From Trichlorobacter ammonificans (lineage in GTDB: Bacteria; Desulfobacterota; Desulfuromonadia; Geobacterales; Pseudopelobacteraceae), in NCBI RefSeq assembly GCF_933509905.1, contig NZ_OW150024.1, positions 2,220,001-2,284,000 of the forward strand: a DNA stretch of 64,000 bases, given 5' to 3'. Positions 47,296 to 55,506 of the stretch are shown here, one piece after another. A model generated the notes under the pieces. That model saw only the letters and a list, made by a program, of their open reading frames with translations, did no database searches and had not been told where the DNA came from. The stretch's first letter is position 1. Each line of letters begins with the position of its first letter. The position numbers were made by a program, and so were the translations under genes.

Positions 47296-47477
47296 TGGAG
47301 GGTACCCGGCCCGACCCTTGGAATCGGGAGGTGGAACGGCTGGTGCGGGAAACGCTGTCCTCCCTCCGGTTCGGCACCGTCACGCTGGTGGTGCAGGACG
47401 GCCGGGTGATCCAGGTTGACAAGAGCGAGAAGATTCGTGTTATCCGAACCGGTCATATTGACGGCAGTGGAATCTGA
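47295..47477 (+). CDS. yezD: YezD-family small protein (DUF2292)
   Basis: 60 aa. The pattern VRETLSSLRFGTVTLVVQDGRVIQVDKSEKIR is the DUF2292 core. Such genes often lie with sulfate/cysteine genes; here it overlaps the cysK stop, so the link to sulfur metabolism is by context. Confidence 0.9.
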   Translation: MEGTRPDPWNREVERLVRETLSSLRFGTVTLVVQDGRVIQVDKSEKIRVIRTGHIDGSGI

Positions 47478-47480
47478 ACC

Positions 47481-47771
47481 ATGAACATCCGCAGGACCAT
47501 CATCGTGCATGGCCTGGTGCAGGGGGTTTCCTTCCGCAAACAGAGCCAGCAAGCCGCACGGCAACTCGGCGTAAACGGCTGGGTGCGCAACCGCTCCGAC
47601 GGCACTGTGGAAGCCTGCCTGGAAGGTTCGGAGACCGCCGTTGCCGCCCTGATTGCCTGGTGTCACGCCGGCCCGAAGAACGGGATTGTCACCGACGTCC
47701 GGGTGACCGACAGTGGTGATCCCGAGGGACATGACGATTTCGTGATCCGCGAGGATCATAGGGCCGCCTGA
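47481..47771 (+). CDS. acyP: Acylphosphatase
   Basis: 96 aa. The phosphate loop GLVQGVSFRKQSQQAA keeps the catalytic Arg, and GWVRNRSDGTVEACLEG contains the catalytic Asn. It hydrolyses carboxyl phosphates. It follows yezD by three bases and ends the rrf2-cysK run. Confidence 0.94.
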   Translation: MNIRRTIIVHGLVQGVSFRKQSQQAARQLGVNGWVRNRSDGTVEACLEGSETAVAALIAWCHAGPKNGIVTDVRVTDSGDPEGHDDFVIREDHRAA

Positions 47772-47838
47772 ACAGGCCACGGTATGGTATGGCTGCCTGT
47801 CGGAACGACCCGCTGAACCGGAAACATACGCTGACTGA

Positions 47839-47900
47839 CTGGAAAACCGGAGGTCAAATGGAGCCGCGGCAACACGCCCGGCTCTGTTTGACCTCTTTTC
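47839..47900 (+). promoter_or_regulatory. Stem-loop/terminator unit 1
   Basis: A small stem CTGG-AAAA-CCGG (47839-47850) followed at once by AGGTCAAA..GAGCC/GGCTC..TTTGACCT and CTTTTC. The first unit of a three-member family (see 48041 and 50579). It may simply terminate the acyP transcript. Confidence 0.6.
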
Positions 47901-48040
47901 GTTTCCACACAACAGAGGCGGCATGGGTAGCCTCTCAACATTACCCTTGGCACAACTCCAAGCAATCGCCAACGTGCTCGGCTACTGACCGCAAGGAGCT
48001 GTTACCGCAGCAGTAACACCGCTGTACCACCATACGCTGA
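47901..48040. other. Gap between hairpin units 1 and 2
   Basis: No supportable gene. There is a GTTAC-CGCAGCA-GTAAC hairpin at 48001-48017. Units 1 and 2 share upstream words (CCGCTG, CATACGCTGAC), as if a segment had been duplicated. Confidence 0.5.
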
Positions 48041-48097
48041 CCAGAAAAACTGGAGGCCGGAGAACCTGCTTATTGCAACAGGATTTCCGGCCTTTTT
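48041..48097 (+). promoter_or_regulatory. Stem-loop/terminator unit 2
   Basis: CCAG-AAAAA-CTGG small stem, then AGGCCGGA..CCTG/CAGG..TTCCGGCCT and TTTTTC. The small-stem pairs differ from unit 1 but remain complementary. It lies 68 bases before the propeller-lipoprotein start. Confidence 0.65.
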
Positions 48098-48164
48098 CTA
48101 TGATGAAACAATTCAACCATCTTCGGTTTTACCGGAGAGGAGATCACGCAAGGAGGTTTTACAG

Positions 48165-49808
48165 ATGAAGAAGTTCACCAAGATGGCAGTGGCAGTCATG
48201 GCTGTCTCCGCTCTCGCCGTGACCGGCTGCGGCAGTTCCGGATCCGGGTCCGGCCCGGCAGCGGCAGTGAAGACGGTAACCATTAACGGCCAGGTGTCGG
48301 GTGTTGCCATTCCGGCTGCCGCAACCAAGTCGGCGGCCGGGGCGGTCGGTACCGTCACCGCCCTTGACGCGGCAACCGGCAAGGTCATCAGCTCACCCGC
48401 CACCGCCGACATCAGCGCTGACGGCAGCTTCAGCATCAAGATCGCTCCGCCCGCCGGCCAGACAACCGTTGTGCTGAAGGCAACCGTGAACGGCAGCAGC
48501 TATCGCCTGCTTATCACCGAGCAGCTTGCTGCCGACGCGACCGTTTCCGGCAAGCTGGTCGGTCCCGACTCCGAAAGCACCGCCGCCCTTGTCCTGACCG
48601 ACGACGACAAAATCAAGACCGGCGTCGATGTGCAGAAGACCCTTGAGCGGACCAGGTACGGCTACGTCATCAACACCGGTGGCGGCAAGGGAGCGGGTAT
48701 CTCGGTCATCGACCGGGCCAGCACGGCAGTTGTCAAGACCATCAACTTTACGTTTGCTCCGTCCTCCAACCACTTCGGCAACATCACCGCCGACGGCAAG
48801 GAACTGTGGCTCTGCACCAACAAGACCGGCGCAGCCGGTGACGTGAACGTCTTCGACCTGGACAAGCTGCGGGACGTTTCCTCCGTCACCGCGGAGAACA
48901 AGGCCACCTTCATCATCAAGTCCTGGGAAGGGGTCGGGTGCGGCGTACAGAACACCCAGTCCCCCAGCGGCCAGTATATCTTCATCTCCTCCGACCAGTC
49001 CCCCAAGGGGATCAACGTCTTTGACGTGCAGAAAAAGTGGTATCTGGGCAACATTGCCAACGAAAACACCGCCCCTCACGTTGGTGCGATTTCCAGCGAC
49101 AACAAGACCTACTACACCACCACTGCCGGCAACTCCCATACGGTGGCCTACGACATCGAGCATCTTGGCCATATCGCCACCACCGAGTCCGCCATTGCGC
49201 CTGAAACCAGGAGAAAACTTGAACTGCCCAAGGTGCTGGACATTGACTTCGGCTATGGCAACCTCCACGCCCTGAGGCTGCATCCCGGCCAGAAACACCT
49301 CTTTGTTGGCAACAACACCTGGCCGGTTCCGGCGGGCAAAACCAACACCTCCGGCACAAACGTCATCGATCTGACCACCAGGAAGATCATCGCCAGGATT
49401 GACGGCCGCCCCCACAACTACGCCGTATCGCCGGACGTGAAGTATCTGCTCTCCACCGAGCTCCCGGGACAGGATTGCGACGTGGCGATCCTCCCGACGC
49501 TCGAAACAGGTAATCGCTTGCAGTTCATCGACATTGCCACCCTGCTTGCCGCAACTCCGGATGTAAGCAAGCTCAAGGCTATCTACCATTTCTACACGCC
49601 GAACGAAGGCGGCAGCCACGCCGCCTGGGACTTGACCACCGGTATCCTCTACTACTCCATCTACGCCAACGCCGACGGCCAGGGGTATCTCTACGCCCTC
49701 AACACCGCCGGTCTGTCGGCGGCAACCCCCAGTGTTGTCCAGTTGAGCAAGACCAAGATCGGCTGGAGCCCCCACGGGGTCTCCTTCCCCGGCGTCAACG
49801 GCGACTAG
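48165..49808 (+). CDS. Beta-propeller lipoprotein
   Basis: 547 aa with a lipobox ALAVTGCG and a Gly/Ser linker. Residues ~38-130 look like a carboxypeptidase-regulatory-like or FnIII-type beta domain. From ~160 a WD40/YVTN-like propeller follows, with repeats of the form 'YVINTGGGKGAGISVIDRAS', 'NHFGNITADGKELWLCTNK' and 'PSGQYIFISSDQ'. Cysteines are scarce, and no heme motif is seen. It is probably a surface or periplasmic scaffold or metallo-binding protein. The ribosome site is AAGGAGG. Confidence 0.8.
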   Translation: MKKFTKMAVAVMAVSALAVTGCGSSGSGSGPAAAVKTVTINGQVSGVAIPAAATKSAAGAVGTVTALDAATGKVISSPATADISADGSFSIKIAPPAGQTTVVLKATVNGSSYRLLITEQLAADATVSGKLVGPDSESTAALVLTDDDKIKTGVDVQKTLERTRYGYVINTGGGKGAGISVIDRASTAVVKTINFTFAPSSNHFGNITADGKELWLCTNKTGAAGDVNVFDLDKLRDVSSVTAENKATFIIKSWEGVGCGVQNTQSPSGQYIFISSDQSPKGINVFDVQKKWYLGNIANENTAPHVGAISSDNKTYYTTTAGNSHTVAYDIEHLGHIATTESAIAPETRRKLELPKVLDIDFGYGNLHALRLHPGQKHLFVGNNTWPVPAGKTNTSGTNVIDLTTRKIIARIDGRPHNYAVSPDVKYLLSTELPGQDCDVAILPTLETGNRLQFIDIATLLAATPDVSKLKAIYHFYTPNEGGSHAAWDLTTGILYYSIYANADGQGYLYALNTAGLSAATPSVVQLSKTKIGWSPHGVSFPGVNGD

Positions 49809-49839
49809 GCACACCTATCCGGCTTCAGAAACAAAGGTC

Positions 49840-49862
49840 GGCTGTCCCGACGGGGCAGCCGG
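49840..49862 (+). terminator. Weak hairpin after the propeller lipoprotein
   Basis: GGCTGTCCC/GGGGCAGCC followed by CTGTTTGT. A modest terminator at best. Confidence 0.45.
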
Positions 49863-49912
49863 CCCTGTTTGTCACCTGCACCTGGGCAGAGGAAACAAAG
49901 GAATTTATCGAA

Positions 49913-50482
49913 ATGAACATACAGCGTATCAAAATAGCCGCAACCGCTCTGCTGTCGGCCCTGTTGCTTCTGGCCGGCTGCGGCGGCGGAGGCGGTACCC
50001 CGGCCCCCACACAGCCGCCCACCGTTGCCGCCCCCACCGGCGTAACGGCCACCGGCGGCACAAACCAGGTAACGCTTGCCTGGAACCCGATCAACGAGGC
50101 CGACTCCTACACCATCTACTGGTCATCAACGCTGCCGTTGACGAAAGCCAACGGCACCAGAATAGAAGGGGCCGTTTCTCCGTATCTCCACAGCGTTACG
50201 GTGAGCCAAACCTACTACTATTTCGTAACCGCCGTTAAAAACGGCGTGGAAAGTGAACCGTCGGCACAGGCGTCAACGGTCTCCGCCCACAACGGCGAAG
50301 CCCTCTACGCCACCAATTGCAGCGGCTGCCACGGTCCCCTTGCCGCTCCCACCTTTCATGATCGCACCTTTGCGGGAATCAAGGCAGCCATAGCCGCAAA
50401 CAGGGGCGGGATGGGCGTTTTGAGCAGCCTGACCGACACCGAGATTGCCAACATCGTGCTCGTACTGCCCAACCATCATTAA
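49913..50482 (+). CDS. Lipoprotein with fibronectin-III domain and monoheme cytochrome c domain
   Basis: 189 aa. Lipobox LLLLAGCG, Gly-rich linker, an FnIII domain (PTGVTATGGTNQVTLAWNPINEADSYTIYWSS) and a C-terminal class I cytochrome c with CSGCH and a distal Met candidate in GGMGVLSSL. An outer-membrane electron carrier is likely. It sits between the propeller lipoprotein and the rhodanese lipoprotein. Confidence 0.85.
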   Translation: MNIQRIKIAATALLSALLLLAGCGGGGGTPAPTQPPTVAAPTGVTATGGTNQVTLAWNPINEADSYTIYWSSTLPLTKANGTRIEGAVSPYLHSVTVSQTYYYFVTAVKNGVESEPSAQASTVSAHNGEALYATNCSGCHGPLAAPTFHDRTFAGIKAAIAANRGGMGVLSSLTDTEIANIVLVLPNHH

Positions 50483-50578
50483 AATATAATATCTATTGAT
50501 GTTATATTTTTTAATTGACGAACCCGTAGCGCCGATGGTAGGGTGTCACCATCTCTGACGGCATCATCCAACGACCGA

Positions 50579-50646
50579 CCGGACAAACCGGAGGTCAAGG
50601 AACATGCGGCCACCGCCGCCCCTGTTTCTTGACCTCCGGTTTTTTT
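50579..50646 (+). promoter_or_regulatory. Stem-loop/terminator unit 3
   Basis: CCGG-ACAAA-CCGG small stem, then AGGTCAAG..GAAC/GTTTC..CTTGACCT and TTTTTTT. Here the terminator stem extends through the 3' CCGG (CCGGAGGTCAAG/CTTGACCTCCGG), so the small stem and the terminator are mutually exclusive. It lies 53 bases before the rhodanese ATG. Confidence 0.7.
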
Positions 50647-50698
50647 GTTGCAGCACCGTCCGCCGTCGATACTTCAACCAGAAAAAGGAGACCCCCTG

Positions 50699-51688
50699 AT
50701 GAAACTGCGCACTGTACGAGGCATTGTCGGCTCCCTGATGGCGCTTGTCGCCGTGACGGCACTGTTTGGCTGCGGCAGCAGCAGCGAAAGTACCGCTGCC
50801 GCCGTGACCCCGCCGCCGGCCACGGTGGCCAAGGCGGTGGAAACCTTCACCACCACCGACGCCCTGGCCGCCAGCCAGCAGAATGTCCTGATCGTCGATG
50901 TCCGTTCCGCGGCCAACTACGCCGCCGGCCATATCCCCGGCGCCATCCGCAACACCGTGTCGATCAACTCGACCACGGCCTCCGCAACCGGTTCGGCGGG
51001 CACCCTGGGACTGACCCAGGCGGAGTTCGTCTCCCTGGCCAATACCCTGGGCATCACCCCCTCCACCAAGGTGGTGGCCTACGATACCGACAACAGCTCG
51101 TCGGTGGGGCGTTTCGTCTGGACCCTGCTCCGCTATGGCCATAAGAATGTCGCCATCCTTGACGGCGGTTACCAAAAATGGGTGGCGGAAAAACGCCCCA
51201 CCACCACAACGGCCACCCTGCCCACGGCGAATACCGTCTCCTACGCAGTATCGAGCGTTGCGGACATCGACGTGAGCGCCGACTACGTTCTGTCGAAGAT
51301 CAATACGCCGGGTTACGTTATCTGGGATTCCCGCAGCGTCCTCGAATATATCGGCTACGACCTGCGGACCAACCCCCGGGGGGGCCATATCCCCTATGCC
51401 GTCAGCCTCGACTGGACCAACCTGCAGACCCAGGATGCAAACGGCGTCTCTGTACTGAAGAGCAGTACTGAAATCCTGGAGCTGCTGAAGGAGCACGGCA
51501 TTACCCCGGACAAGGAGATCATCATCTACTGCCAGGCCGGGGTCCGCTCTTCCTACTCCTCCGACACCCTGCTGGGTCTGGGTTTCACCAAGGTGAAGAA
51601 CTACACCGGCTCGTGGGGGGAATGGAGTGCGGCGCTGAAGTCCGACGGCAGCTACAAGTATCCGGTTTCCACCGGCACCAATCCGTAA
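50699..51688 (+). CDS. Rhodanese-like lipoprotein (ExtH-like)
   Basis: 329 aa. Lipobox TALFGCG, then two rhodanese domains. The first (VDVRSAANYAAGHIPGAIR) lacks the active Cys. The second carries CQAGVRSS. The start at 50699 has AAGGAG eight bases upstream. It recalls the lipoprotein rhodanese ExtH of Geobacter, next to a beta-barrel gene as here. Likely sulfur or selenium transfer at the outer membrane; the acceptor is unknown. A CCGGTCCG/CGGACCGG hairpin follows at 51704-51741. Confidence 0.85.
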   Translation: MKLRTVRGIVGSLMALVAVTALFGCGSSSESTAAAVTPPPATVAKAVETFTTTDALAASQQNVLIVDVRSAANYAAGHIPGAIRNTVSINSTTASATGSAGTLGLTQAEFVSLANTLGITPSTKVVAYDTDNSSSVGRFVWTLLRYGHKNVAILDGGYQKWVAEKRPTTTTATLPTANTVSYAVSSVADIDVSADYVLSKINTPGYVIWDSRSVLEYIGYDLRTNPRGGHIPYAVSLDWTNLQTQDANGVSVLKSSTEILELLKEHGITPDKEIIIYCQAGVRSSYSSDTLLGLGFTKVKNYTGSWGEWSAALKSDGSYKYPVSTGTNP

Positions 51689-51755
51689 ACCACCAACATC
51701 ACACCGGTCCGGCCGCACCATCCCGCCTGCGGTCGGACCGGCACAGGAGACCATC

Positions 51756-52595
51756 GTGAAAAAGAGACTGTACCTGCTCATGTTTATCGCCGCGGCCTTC
51801 CTTGCCACCGCGGCAAGCGCCTTTGCCGGTGCCTGGACCGCTCCGCAGGGGGCGTTTTACGACAAGGCCGCATTCAACTATTTCTACTCCCACGAGACCT
51901 TTTCCGAAAACGGCCACCGTAAAGGGACCGCCAACAACGGCCGGTTCACCGACTACAACCTCAGCAACTACTTCGAATACGGCCTGCTGGACTCCCTGAC
52001 CCTGATCAACTCCATCACCTACAAGTGGCTGGAGAACAAGGACAACGCCTACCGTACCGAAGGACACGGCGTGGGGGATGTGGACCTGGGTCTGCGCTAC
52101 AAGCTGCTGGATCATGAGAAAATCGGCATCGTCTCGACCCAGCTGCTGGTCAAGATCCCCGGTCCCTATGGCCAGGGCGATCCCCTGCCCCTGGGCAACG
52201 GCCAGTTCGACACCGAACTGCGGCTTCTGTACGGCCGTTCCCTCTATCCCCTGATCCCCGGCTACGGCAACCTGGAGCTGGGCTACCGCTTCCGGGCCGA
52301 AGCACCGTCCGACGAACTGCGCTACCTGGTGGAGTTCGGGATCGATATTACCAAGGAGCTGTATACCCGCGCCAAGCTGGACGGCACCTTCAGCATCGAC
52401 AACGGCAAGAAGCGGGACAGCAACGGCAACCCCACGGCCACCAACAACTTCGACCTGGGCAAGCTGGACCTGACCGTCGGCTACAAGGTGGCCCCCACCT
52501 GGGGTATCGAAGCCTCCTACGTGCCGACCATCTACGGACAGAACACCGCCGCCGGCGCAACCTACACCCTGGCGGTCTACTTCAAGACGCCGTAA
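51756..52595 (+). CDS. Outer-membrane beta-barrel protein
   Basis: 279 aa. Signal peptide ends TAASAFAGAW. Alternating amphipathic strands with aromatic ends (SLTLINSITYKWL, YRFRAEAPSDELRYLVEFGIDI, YTLAVYFKTP) fit a small barrel of about 12 strands. The final Phe-Lys-Thr-Pro is not the classical C-terminal aromatic. It probably forms a pore for the preceding lipoproteins, as ExtI does in Geobacter, though it is shorter. Confidence 0.8.
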   Translation: MKKRLYLLMFIAAAFLATAASAFAGAWTAPQGAFYDKAAFNYFYSHETFSENGHRKGTANNGRFTDYNLSNYFEYGLLDSLTLINSITYKWLENKDNAYRTEGHGVGDVDLGLRYKLLDHEKIGIVSTQLLVKIPGPYGQGDPLPLGNGQFDTELRLLYGRSLYPLIPGYGNLELGYRFRAEAPSDELRYLVEFGIDITKELYTRAKLDGTFSIDNGKKRDSNGNPTATNNFDLGKLDLTVGYKVAPTWGIEASYVPTIYGQNTAAGATYTLAVYFKTP

Positions 52596-52721
52596 TACCA
52601 ATTCCATATCAAAGCGTCTTCTTCGTTGGCTCGTCATCGGCTCCGGTGGCGTACTGTCGTGTACGCCTTCGTCGCCGATTTCCTCGCCGCCTGGAATCCA
52701 TCTTTGATCTGGAATTGGTAT
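52595..52721 (+). repeat. Repeat family B, copy 1
   Basis: About 127 bases with inverted ends ATACCAATTCCATATCAAAG and CTTTGATCTGGAATTGGTAT. The body is 80-90% alike with the 56906 copy (GCGTCTTCTTCGTTGGCTCG, TCGCCGATTTCCTC, CGCC..GGAATCC). The 52596-52923 gap holds this element, a hairpin and little else. Confidence 0.85.
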
Positions 52722-52732
52722 AAGGTCACGAT

Positions 52733-52766
52733 CCTCCCATCCCTTGCCGTCGGCAGGGATGGGAGG
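52733..52766 (+). other. Long hairpin after repeat B
   Basis: CCTCCCATCCC-TTGCC-GTC-GGCA-GGGATGGGAGG. There is no T-run. It may terminate weakly or stabilise the barrel mRNA. Confidence 0.5.
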
Positions 52767-52923
52767 AAGCATCGTCCCGACCGGCAGCAGTATCGTAATT
52801 ACAGATCAATACTATCAAATCATGCGATAATGCTCATTTGACTTCCCGTTACGTGCTTTGGTACCGTACCAACAACGGTCCGCCGACCGGACCTGTTCGA
52901 ACACCATCGAGGTTATCCGTTTC

Positions 52924-54747
52924 ATGACGACATCTGTTACCGCATATCTGCGCGCAACCTGCGCGGAACAGATCAACGCCGTCACCGCCGGCTGCACCCA
53001 GTGCGGCGAATGCGTCCGCGACTGCGCTTTTCTGCAAAAATACGGCACCCCCGCCACCATTGCCGCCGCCTTCGACAGCAGCGATGCCGCCAGCCTGTCC
53101 CGGCCGTTCGAATGCAGCCTCTGCGGGCTTTGCACCGCGGTTTGCCCGGAACAGCTGGACCTGGATCGTCTTTTCCTGGAGATGCGGCGGGAGGCGGTGG
53201 ACCGGGGATTCGGCAGCTTTCCGGAGCATGCCCCGCTGAAGACCTATGAGCGGCTGGGCACCTCCCGCCGTTTCACCCTCTACCGCCTGCCCGAACAGTG
53301 CACCACGGTCTTTTTTCCCGGCTGCTCCCTGCCCGGCACCCGCCCCGAAGCGGTGAAGCGGCTCTTTGCCGACCTGCGGAACATCGACCCGGCCCTGGGG
53401 ATCGTGTTCGACTGCTGCCTGAAGCCGTCCCACAGCCTGGGGCGGGAGCAGTACGTGGAAGCCATGTTCGCCGAGATGCGGGACTGGCTCCTGACCCACG
53501 GGGTACGGGAGGTGCTGGTGGCCTGCCCCAACTGCCAGGTGATGTTCGAGACCTTCGGCGGCGACCTGCAGGTGCGCACCGTCTGGGAACTACTGGCGGA
53601 ACAGCCGGCAGCGCCGGAACAGCTCACCGGCACGGTGACGGTGCACGACCCCTGCGTTATCCGGCACAGCGGCCGGGCCCAGCGTGCGGTCCGGTCCCTT
53701 CTGGAACGCCGGGGACTCACGGTTGAGGAGATGCCCCACAGCGGCCGCACCACCCTCTGCTGCGGCCAGGGGGGCGGCGTCAACCTGCTGGACCCGGACC
53801 TGGCCGGTTCCTGGGCCCGCCTGCGGACAACGGAAGCGGACGGGCGGCGGCTCATCTCCTACTGCGCCGCCTGCGTGCAGACCCTGGGGGCCGCCACCCC
53901 GGCCAGCCACCTGGCCGACCTGCTCTATACGCCGGAGCAGACCCTTGCCGGCAGCGTGAAGGGGGCAACCGCACCGTTCACCTACCTGAACCGGCTGCTG
54001 CTCAAGCGGAGCTTCACCACCATGAAAGGATTCGCCGTGACCCGGGAACGGACTTTTATACCAGAAGAACAGCGCCCCGCCGGACGGGCCTGGAAACCGC
54101 TGCTGCTGCTCGGCCTGCTGATTGCCGCCATCACTGCCGTCCACCTGTCCGGCGCCGGCCAGTACCTGCAACAGGACCGTTTGAGGGTGCTGATTGAGTC
54201 GTACGGCCCCCTGGCGCCGGCCATCTACATCCTGATCTACGCCCTGGCTCCGGTGCTGTTCCTGCCCGGACTGCCGCTCACCATTGCCGGTGGTATCCTC
54301 TTCGGCCCCATCTGGGGTGTGGTCTATGCCATCACCGGCGCCACCATCGGTGCCTCCCTGGCCTTTCTGGTGGCCCGCTACGGCGCCCGGGACTGGGTGG
54401 CCGCCAAACTGACCGGCCCCAAATGGCAGAAACTGGACCAAGAGGTGGCCCGCCACGGCTGGAAGGTGGTGGCCTTTACCCGGCTGATCCCGGCCTTCCC
54501 CTTCAACCTGCTCAACTACGCTTTCGGCCTCACCAGCATACCGTTCCCGCAGTACGCGGTGACCAGCTTCCTCTGCATGCTGCCGGCCTGCATCGCCTTT
54601 ATCGTCTTTTCCAGCTCCCTGCCGGACCTGATCCGCGGCAAGGTCTCCCCCGCCGCCCTGCTGGGGCTGCTGCTCATCGCCGCGGTCTCGCTGCTGCCGG
54701 TGCTCTACCGGCGCTGGAAAAAACAGCCGGAAACGGCCAGCGAATGA
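52924..54747 (+). CDS. Fusion of HdrD/GlpC-like Fe-S reductase and TVP38/VTT membrane protein
   Basis: 607 aa. Residues ~22-90 hold two ferredoxin-type clusters (CTQCGECVRDC and CSLCGLCTAVC). Residues ~130-330 hold two CCG-type domains (FFPGCSLPGT with DCCLKPSHS; VHDPCVIRHSG with CCGQGGG and YCAACVQ). From ~395 a VTT/DedA-like part begins with about six helices and FLPGLPLTIAGGILFGPIWGVVYAITGATIGASLAFLVARYG, then FTRLIPAFPFNLLNYAFGL. A cytoplasmic Fe-S thiol/disulfide reductase is thus tied to a membrane protein. The following glycosyltransferase start overlaps the stop. Function unassigned. Confidence 0.85.
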   Translation: MTTSVTAYLRATCAEQINAVTAGCTQCGECVRDCAFLQKYGTPATIAAAFDSSDAASLSRPFECSLCGLCTAVCPEQLDLDRLFLEMRREAVDRGFGSFPEHAPLKTYERLGTSRRFTLYRLPEQCTTVFFPGCSLPGTRPEAVKRLFADLRNIDPALGIVFDCCLKPSHSLGREQYVEAMFAEMRDWLLTHGVREVLVACPNCQVMFETFGGDLQVRTVWELLAEQPAAPEQLTGTVTVHDPCVIRHSGRAQRAVRSLLERRGLTVEEMPHSGRTTLCCGQGGGVNLLDPDLAGSWARLRTTEADGRRLISYCAACVQTLGAATPASHLADLLYTPEQTLAGSVKGATAPFTYLNRLLLKRSFTTMKGFAVTRERTFIPEEQRPAGRAWKPLLLLGLLIAAITAVHLSGAGQYLQQDRLRVLIESYGPLAPAIYILIYALAPVLFLPGLPLTIAGGILFGPIWGVVYAITGATIGASLAFLVARYGARDWVAAKLTGPKWQKLDQEVARHGWKVVAFTRLIPAFPFNLLNYAFGLTSIPFPQYAVTSFLCMLPACIAFIVFSSSLPDLIRGKVSPAALLGLLLIAAVSLLPVLYRRWKKQPETASE

Positions 54748-55493
54748 CCGGTGCCATCCCCGACATCGCCCTGATCATTCCAGCCCGGAATGAGGAGGCA
54801 GCCCTGCCGGCGGTACTCGCCCAGGTACCGGCGGAAATCCGCCGGGTGCTGGTGGTGAATAACGGCTCAACGGACCGGACCGCTGCCGTGGCCCGGGAAC
54901 ACGGGGCCGACGTGATCCATGAACCTCGTGCCGGGTACGGCAGCGCCTGCTTGGCGGGCCTCGCGGCCCTGGCGGACACCCCGCCGGAGATCGTCGCCTT
55001 TGTGGATGCCGACGGCAGCGACGACCTGGCCAGCCTGCCGGCCCTGATCGCCCCGGTTGTGGCCGGCGAGTACGACTTCATGCTGGGGCGTCGGATTCCG
55101 GTGGAGAGCGGAGCATTAAGCCCGCAGCAGCGGTTCGGTCACTGGCTGGCCACCGGCCTGATCCGGCTGTTCTGGAACCACCATTTTCTCGACCTGGGAC
55201 CGATGCGGGTCATCCGCTGGGACGCCCTGCAGCGGCTGAACATGGCCGACCGCGCATTCGGCTGGACCGTGGAGATGCAGGTACGGGCGGTCACGCAGGG
55301 GTTGTCCATCGGCGAACTCGATGTTCCCTATCGCCAGCGCTGCGCCGGTGTTTCCAAGATCAGCCGCACCATCAGCGGCACGGTCAGGGCCGGCAGCACC
55401 ATTCTCTGGGTCATCGGCCGGGAGCTGCTGCGCAACCTTCAGCAGACGCCGCGGCGCGGCGCACAGCCCGTGACCGTCAAATCATCATCCTAG
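54744..55493 (+). CDS. GT2 glycosyltransferase (dolichyl-phosphate glucose/mannose synthase type)
   Basis: 249 aa. IALIIPARNEEAALPAVL, VVNNGSTDRTAAVAREHG, AYGSA-type EPRAGYGSACLAGL and the DADGSDD metal motif define a DPM1/DPG-like GT-A enzyme. QRFGHWLATGLIRLFWNHHFLDLGPMRVIRWDAL is the acceptor part. It probably glycosylates a polyprenyl phosphate. Tightly coupled to the Fe-S/VTT gene (four-base overlap), a pairing also known near selenium/arsenic genes. Confidence 0.85.
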   Translation: MTGAIPDIALIIPARNEEAALPAVLAQVPAEIRRVLVVNNGSTDRTAAVAREHGADVIHEPRAGYGSACLAGLAALADTPPEIVAFVDADGSDDLASLPALIAPVVAGEYDFMLGRRIPVESGALSPQQRFGHWLATGLIRLFWNHHFLDLGPMRVIRWDALQRLNMADRAFGWTVEMQVRAVTQGLSIGELDVPYRQRCAGVSKISRTISGTVRAGSTILWVIGRELLRNLQQTPRRGAQPVTVKSSS

Positions 55494-55506
55494 AAAGAAG
55501 ACCGAC

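Noticed and set aside
47858-48016. Short coding frame starting within hairpin unit 1 (GGAGG-TCAA-ATG)
   Set aside because: The start lies inside the terminator stem and the product has no protein-like pattern; likely chance.
47772-48164. GEMM-type (c-di-GMP or cGAMP) riboswitch before the lipoprotein genes, as known for Geobacter cytochromes
   Set aside because: The hallmark GGGCAAACC..GGGACGCAAAGCC core is absent; the structures there are the stem-loop/terminator units described instead.
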